In this document: in pieces, positions 62,601 to 64,000 of the stretch
How positions within the stretch are numbered: the stretch's first letter is position 1
Layout of the letters: each line of letters begins with the position of its first letter
Assembly (NCBI GenBank): GCA_035626595.1
Contig: DASPNJ010000026.1
Coordinates: forward strand, 1-64,000
Length of the DNA stretch: 64,000 bases
Reading direction: 5' to 3'
DNA from: JAQGMV01 sp035626595
Lineage (GTDB): Bacteria; Pseudomonadota; Gammaproteobacteria; Burkholderiales; SG8-41
Notes under the pieces: generated by a model
Told to the model about the DNA's origin: nothing
The model's input: only the letters and a program-made list of their open reading frames with translations
Databases searched by the model: none
Position numbers and translations under genes: made by a program

Positions 62601-64000
62601 CTCGTCAGCGTGAATGACGTGATTGTCGCCGTCGGGCCGTCCGCATCGGTTACACCCGCGAGCAACTGCTCGGTGGTGATCGTCACGAAGCCGTCCTCCG
62701 CGATCGGGCCGAGAGCCACGGGCGCCGCGGCCGGCGCATCGTTCGTGCCCGTGATCGCAATCGTCAGGATGACGGTCGAGGTCGCGCCTGCGGTGTCCTT
62801 CATCGTGTAGCTGAAGACGTCGCTCGCCGGCGTACCTCCGGCGAGCGCCTGCGTGTCAGGATCCGCATCGTCGAGCGTGTAGGTCCACGTGCCGTCCGAC
62901 GCGACGACGACGGAGCCGTACGTGCCGGCGATCGTCGCACCGACGCCCGACACGAGCGGTCCGGCGTGCGAACCGGCCGCCACGCCCTGCACCGTCTGCG
63001 CGTCACCCGCATCGGGGTCGGTGTCGTTGGTGAGCACGTTGCCTGTCGCGCTCGGATCGCCCGCCGCTCCGGCTTCGATGACCGGATCCCCGGTGTTGGC
63101 GTCCGCGACTGCTGTGGGCACGGCGTTGACGTCGATAACGAACACATAGTCCGTTGCGTACACCGAGGCGCCGTTCACCAGCGTGATCACCTCCTGCACC
63201 GTGCCGCCTTGCGAGCTCACGCTCCAGTGCGTGGCGTCGACTTGCGTGAAGGTGTCGCCGATGGCGTAGCCGTAGAACTCGAAGCGATCGCCCGGCTCGG
63301 GACCGTTACCCGTGAAGTCCACCACGTTGTCGCCTGCGGCTTCGCCGCGGGAGAAGCGGAAGCTGTCATTGCCAGGGCCGCCGTTGAGCGTGTCCGCGCC
63401 CGCGCCGCCGTCGAGCGTATCGTCGCCGTCCATGCCCGCCAGATAGTCGTCGCCGCCGCTGCCGTCGATCCGATCGTTGCCGCCGAGCCCGACGATATGA
63501 TTGGTATTGCCGTCGCCGAAGAGAAGATCATCGTGCGCGGAACCGATCACGCCTTCGATCGACACGAAGCTGTCGCCGTCCGCATCGCCGGTGTTTGCGC
63601 CGCCATTGCTCAGGTCGGCCGTGACGCCCGCGCTCGCGTAGTAATAAGCCGCGTAATCCACGCCCTCGCCGCCATCGAGCACGTCGTCGCCGATTCCGCC
63701 TTCCAGGCGGTCGCCGCCAGCGTCGCCGAAGAGCCTGTCATCGCCGTCGCGCGCCTGGAGGTAGTCGTTGCCGTCAGCGCCCTGCAGATCGTTTGCAGCT
63801 GCGTTGCCGATGAGCACGTCGTTGAATGAAGACCCGCCGAGACGCTCGACGGAGAGGTAGCCGTCGCCGGCCGCGTCCCCCGTGTTCTGTGACGGCGCCG
63901 CGAGATTCGCCAGGACGCCGGTGCTCGCGCTCGCGTAGCTCGCCTGATCGGTGCCGTCGCCCCCATTGAGGAAATCGGCACCGGCGCCGCCGTCGAGCAC
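53621..64000 (-). CDS. Giant RTX/FG-GAP/cadherin-repeat protein, N-terminus beyond the window
   Basis: The 3' end of a very large gene; 3,459 residues are present with no start codon in the window. From the N-terminal side: RTX calcium-binding nonapeptides (GGxGxDxL; about residues 1-230), VCBS/cadherin-like domains (about 290-650), seven FG-GAP repeats, an RTX cluster, a VCBS plus two cadherin-like domains, seven FG-GAP repeats, an RTX cluster, three cadherin-like domains, seven FG-GAP repeats, and a last RTX cluster. Each RTX cluster is followed by a conserved block with GDAGDVVxSxGWG and YNVYNxGxxAQLLID. Such proteins are exported by type I secretion or stay at the surface, bind calcium and mediate adhesion. 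Transport genes are not in the window. The stop TAA is at 53621-53623. Confidence 0.95.
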   Translation of the reverse strand: MLDGGAGADFLNGGDGTDQASYASASTGVLANLAAPSQNTGDAAGDGYLSVERLGGSSFNDVLIGNAAANDLQGADGNDYLQARDGDDRLFGDAGGDRLEGGIGDDVLDGGEGVDYAAYYYASAGVTADLSNGGANTGDADGDSFVSIEGVIGSAHDDLLFGDGNTNHIVGLGGNDRIDGSGGDDYLAGMDGDDTLDGGAGADTLNGGPGNDSFRFSRGEAAGDNVVDFTGNGPEPGDRFEFYGYAIGDTFTQVDATHWSVSSQGGTVQEVITLVNGASVYATDYVFVIDVNAVPTAVADANTGDPVIEAGAAGDPSATGNVLTNDTDPDAGDAQTVQGVAAGSHAGPLVSGVGATIAGTYGSVVVASDGTWTYTLDDADPDTQALAGGTPASDVFSYTMKDTAGATSTVILTIAITGTNDAPAAAPVALGPIAEDGFVTITTEQLLAGVTDADGPTATITSFTLTSGNGVLEDNGDGTWTYTGALNDDSSATFSYTANDGEHSASSTAALDITAVNDAPINAVPGAHTVATNTNLSIAGLSIGDVDAGTASITTMLSVAHGTLTVSSAGGAIVTGSGTATVTLTGSQSDINTTLSAANNVVYRSALDFYGNDTLTVTTSDGGASGADPGLTGTATSEQDVDTVAIGVTANFVNLSAIATGSGGFVINGQCAGSMTGFSVAAAGDVNGDGLADLIVGAPFVSGVGRSYVLFGRTGSTSVDLSAVAAGNGGFVINGQCFSAYTGLSVAAAGDVNGDGLDDVIVGNRPGNPGNGDPGHSYVVFGRTATSAINLSAIAAGSGGFVVNGQCATDRAGISVASAGDVNGDGLADLIVGADRSDPAGVGDAGRSYVLFGRTATGAVNLSAVAAGTGGFVVNGTCAADGSGYSVASAGDVNGDGLGDFIVGAPSADLPGRNLTGRSYVVFGRTGTAEVDLSAIAAGSGGFVVNGQSSDDRSGQAVAGAGDVNGDGLADLIVAAPSADLPGVGAAGRIYVIFGRTTATPVELSAIAAGAGGVVINGRPVQSELSGRSVAGAGDVNGDGLADLLIGAAFSDPAAGANAGRTYVVFGQTGTAAIDLTAVAAGSGGFVIHGQCADDQSGHSVSSADVNGDGLADLIVGARYADPAAGANAGRAYVIFGSTGGVFSQTAVDQLGTSGGDTLTGSASAETLVGGTGDDTLIGNGGADVLYAGAGDDAIVVNAGNVAALSASFGLGGNTGQLARLDGGTGIDTITLSGAGITLDLAVIANAGASGPGSTSRIESIERIDLTGSGDNTVVLAMRDVIDIAGMNSFNNATGWTDGTYNLAAGGSNGANPERRHQWVIDGDAGDTVISTGWGLALGTVMHGGETYRVYNQGPAAQLLIDEDVAAQVNAPPSAAPVNLGSVAEEGSVTITAAQLLDGVTDDTPAALEITSLTLTSGNGTLVDNGDGTWSYTGALDDDTAASFSYTATDGEHFASAAASLDITPVNDAPAITSGGGGETAAADVAENTTAVTTVTASDVDAVDGRTFSVSGGADEAKFTIDPATGALSFLAAPDFEAPADAGANNVYDVEVTVTDVGGLTDTQAIAVTVTNASDSAPVITSNGGGTAIDVFLPENRTSVTTVTASDPDAGDSRTFSITGGADQAKFTIDPVTGALAFLTAPDFEVRADVGANNVYDVQVTVTDGSGLTDTQDIAVNITDDQEVVNLAAIAAGINGFVINGQGAADLSGRAVAAAGDVNGDGLDDLLVGAYLSDPAGGVDAGRSYIVFGKTGTGAVELGALTPSTGRVINGASAGDESGISVAGAGDIEGDGRADVIVGAHRGDPGGRTDAGRSYVVNALSPPTVNLSTAPRTFGGPDFVIAGQSAGDLSGRSVAAAGDVNGDGAADLIVGAFGGDPGGRTDAGRSYVIFGPPFSDTVELSGIASSVAGFVINGQGASDYSGFSVASAGDVNGDGFADLLVGALGNDSAGTDAGRSYVVFGKADASPVELSRVAAGFGGFVIAGQSAGDMSGRSVARAGDVNGDGLADLIVGAPFNAASGTDAGRSYVVFGKTGTAATQLSAIAAGIGGFVINGEGFSEQSGRSVASAGDLNGDGLADLIIGAPGYRFSPFGPYVGRSYVVFGKTGTGAVNLAAVAAGTDGFPINAESTDQSGFSVAAAGDVNGDGLADLIVGAPSADPAAGASGGRSYVIFGSIGSIAGAFSRSVVDQLGSAASETLTGSTASETLVGGAGDDTLVANGGADVLHGGAGDDAIVLDASNIVALMSPFGAGGNTSRLARVDGGSGIDTLRLAGAGLTLDLTLVPNQDASAPGSGSRIESVERIDLTGSGNNTVKLTARDVFDMAGMNTFNNTTGWFRGTYILAPSGAEGRHQLVIEGDAGDVVESSGWGASRGTVQGPGSQQMYNVYNFGEYAQLLVHTNVTANVNAAPVITSNGGGATAALSIAENAVSVTTVTATDADPGDTRTFSLSGGADPAKFTINASSGVLSFIAAPDFEAPADSGANNVYDVEVTVTDGALTDVQAVAVTVINANDAPVITSDGGGVTASISVPENTTTVTTVTATDVDASDSRIFSLSGGADQAKFTIDTSTGALAFLTAPDFEAPADGGGDNVYDVQVSVTDAGGLTDVQTIAVTVINANDAPVITSDGGGASAFVNVAENTTAVTSVTAADVDPGDSRTFSVTGGADQSRFNIDANTGALAFVAAPNFEAPGDAGGNNVYDVEVTVTDGGGLTDMQAIAVTITDMNDAVDLSAIAAGTGGFVINGQAASDYSGISVAAAGDVNGDGFGDVVVGAFKSDPFAGSSQGRSYVVFGGTATAAINLSAVAAGTGGFVINGTNSGDYSGRSVNAAGDVNGDGFADLIVGASLADPAGRANAGRSYVVFGKSSTSAINLTSVAAGTGGFVIEGRAAYDASGVSVASAGDVNGDGLADLVIGAPRGDLAVSPNASAGGAARSYVVFGQTSTGGIDLAGVAGGSGGFVINGQCDGDFNGGSVAAAGDVNGDGLGDVIVGAYRSDRGIREDVGRSYVVFGKSGSAAVDLSAVAAGTGGGFVMNGQSEFDASGWSVAGASDVNGDGLADLIIGANTADGPAGGQAGRSYVVFGKTGAGGVDLSAIAAGVGGFVIHGQAGFDRSGSSVANAGDINGDGLADLLIGARFGDGGATDSGRTYVVFGRTSTAAVNLATIAGADGGFVINGHSTNDFSGESVAAAGDVNGDGLADLIVGARFANPPGLIDTGRSYVIFGSTSGAFWQTAVDQLGSAGSDTLTGSSASETLIGGAGNDTLLGNGGADVLYGGAGDDDLVIDASNIAALAAGYGSGGNTTQLARIDGGTGVDTLQLSGSALMLDLGLIANQGGSSPGSASRIESIERIDLTGGGNNTLALTMKDVLDMAGMNSFNNASGWADDTYGLAAGGAGGTNPEQRHQLVINGDAGDVVNSSGWGASVGTVTETSRGETYNVYNAGLHAQLLIDTDVTASVV
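54320..55820 (-). repeat. FG-GAP block 3 (seven repeats) of the giant protein
   Basis: Seven units of about 70 residues, each ending in DVNGDGLADLIVGA-type calcium motifs and YVVFG strands. The spacing of about 210 bases is very regular. Unit starts can be followed by NGDG in the encoded chain. It is followed on the C-terminal side by an RTX cluster (about 54050-54300). Confidence 0.9.
55825..56790 (-). repeat. Three tandem cadherin-like domains of the giant protein
   Basis: Three units of about 105 residues, each opening APVITSxGGG and containing VAENTTxVTTVTAxDxD, FSxSGGADxxKFxID and NNVYDVxVxVTD. They stand before FG-GAP block 3. Two further copies lie before block 2 at about 58950-59600. 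Confidence 0.88.
57460..58945 (-). repeat. FG-GAP block 2 (seven repeats) of the giant protein
   Basis: Seven units like the block above. One unit has the variant GDIEGDGRADVIVGAH and one has GDLNGDGLADLIIGAP. The block ends in VIFGSIGSIAGAF and then an RTX cluster. Confidence 0.9.
60575..62048 (-). repeat. FG-GAP block 1 (seven repeats) of the giant protein
   Basis: Seven units. In this block most units have a cysteine in NGQC or NGTC (for example VINGQCAG, VNGTCAAD), against only an occasional cysteine in the other two blocks. It ends in VIFGSTGGVF before an RTX cluster at about 60380-60550. Confidence 0.9.

Noticed and set aside
53348..63829. Long open frames on the plus strand opposite the giant gene (for example 53348-54940, 55853-57427, 58598-59623, 59642-61246, 61583-62617)
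   Set aside because: They mirror the repeats of the giant protein, are rich in Arg/Ala/His/Val without domains, and arise from high GC and repetitive codons.
53621..64000. CRISPR-like regular spacing in the giant gene
   Set aside because: The repeats are about 210 and 315 bases long, in frame, and encode FG-GAP and cadherin units; there are no short identical repeats with unique spacers.

Overview
The window is chromosomal DNA of very high GC content, from a bacterium that looks like a member of the Burkholderiales or a close betaproteobacterial relative. The main reason is five genes for Bug-type periplasmic solute-binding receptors of the tripartite tricarboxylate transporter (TTT) family, which are greatly expanded in that order, alongside many small catabolic and CoA-dependent enzymes. 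This placement is an inference; there is no rRNA or other marker gene. I found no tRNA, rRNA, CRISPR array, transposase or phage gene. No gene-free stretch exceeds about 300 bases; the longest is about 240 bases at 38191-38427.

Layout. 1-13.7 kb is a catabolic and transport region: a LigB-type extradiol dioxygenase cut by the window edge, a MORN-repeat protein, a Bug receptor, an SMP-30/gluconolactonase-like protein, a CaiB-type CoA-transferase, another Bug receptor, and a tightly coupled run of luciferase-like monooxygenase, Bug receptor, TctB, TctA and a DAD-like cupin, followed by a D-aminoacylase-like amidohydrolase and a second luciferase-like oxidoreductase. 13.7-21.3 kb holds a carboxymuconolactone decarboxylase-like protein, a long TonB/TolA-like protein, a stand-alone 5'-3' exonuclease, a flavodoxin-like protein, an aconitase-family LeuC/LeuD-like pair, a quinone-reductase-like MDR enzyme and a small conserved-looking protein. 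21.3-31 kb has an SLC13-type transporter coupled to an amidohydrolase, a Gfo/Idh/MocA oxidoreductase, an ACMSD-like decarboxylase, a glutathione peroxidase, a GNAT acetyltransferase, an enoyl-CoA hydratase-pepN operon, and a decayed grpB-like relic fused by overlap to pepN.

31-49.6 kb contains a Tat-signal NADP-reductase-like protein, a BNR/WD-like propeller protein, an HD hydrolase, and a minus-strand operon of SPFH/band-7 protein, SH3-domain protein, enoyl-CoA hydratase and two tandem Lin0512 paralogues. Divergent from that operon is a response regulator/histidine kinase pair. Then come a CAP-domain protein, a Bug receptor, an LVIVD-repeat protein, a ModA-like binding protein, a DapA-family aldolase/synthase, a 3-hydroxyisobutyrate-dehydrogenase-like enzyme, a D-threonine-aldolase-like PLP enzyme and a fifth Bug receptor.

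49.7-64.0 kb is the most striking part: one minus-strand operon that begins beyond the right edge with a giant (over 3,450 residues in this window) repeat protein. It is followed 8 bases later by an OGT/SPINDLY-like glycosyltransferase, then a TIGR03032-type protein, then an APS kinase (cysC) joined to it by a GTGA overlap. The giant protein carries three blocks of exactly seven FG-GAP repeats, separated by cadherin/VCBS-like domains and RTX calcium-binding repeats. I read this as a candidate system for making a giant, calcium-binding surface or secreted protein and modifying it by cytoplasmic O-glycosylation, with a possible sulfation branch fed by PAPS.

Intergenic regions are rich in dispersed short palindromic repeats of at least four families, including two 62-base near-identical copies 26 kb apart. 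Most sit directly behind stop codons, where they may act as bidirectional 3'-end hairpins.
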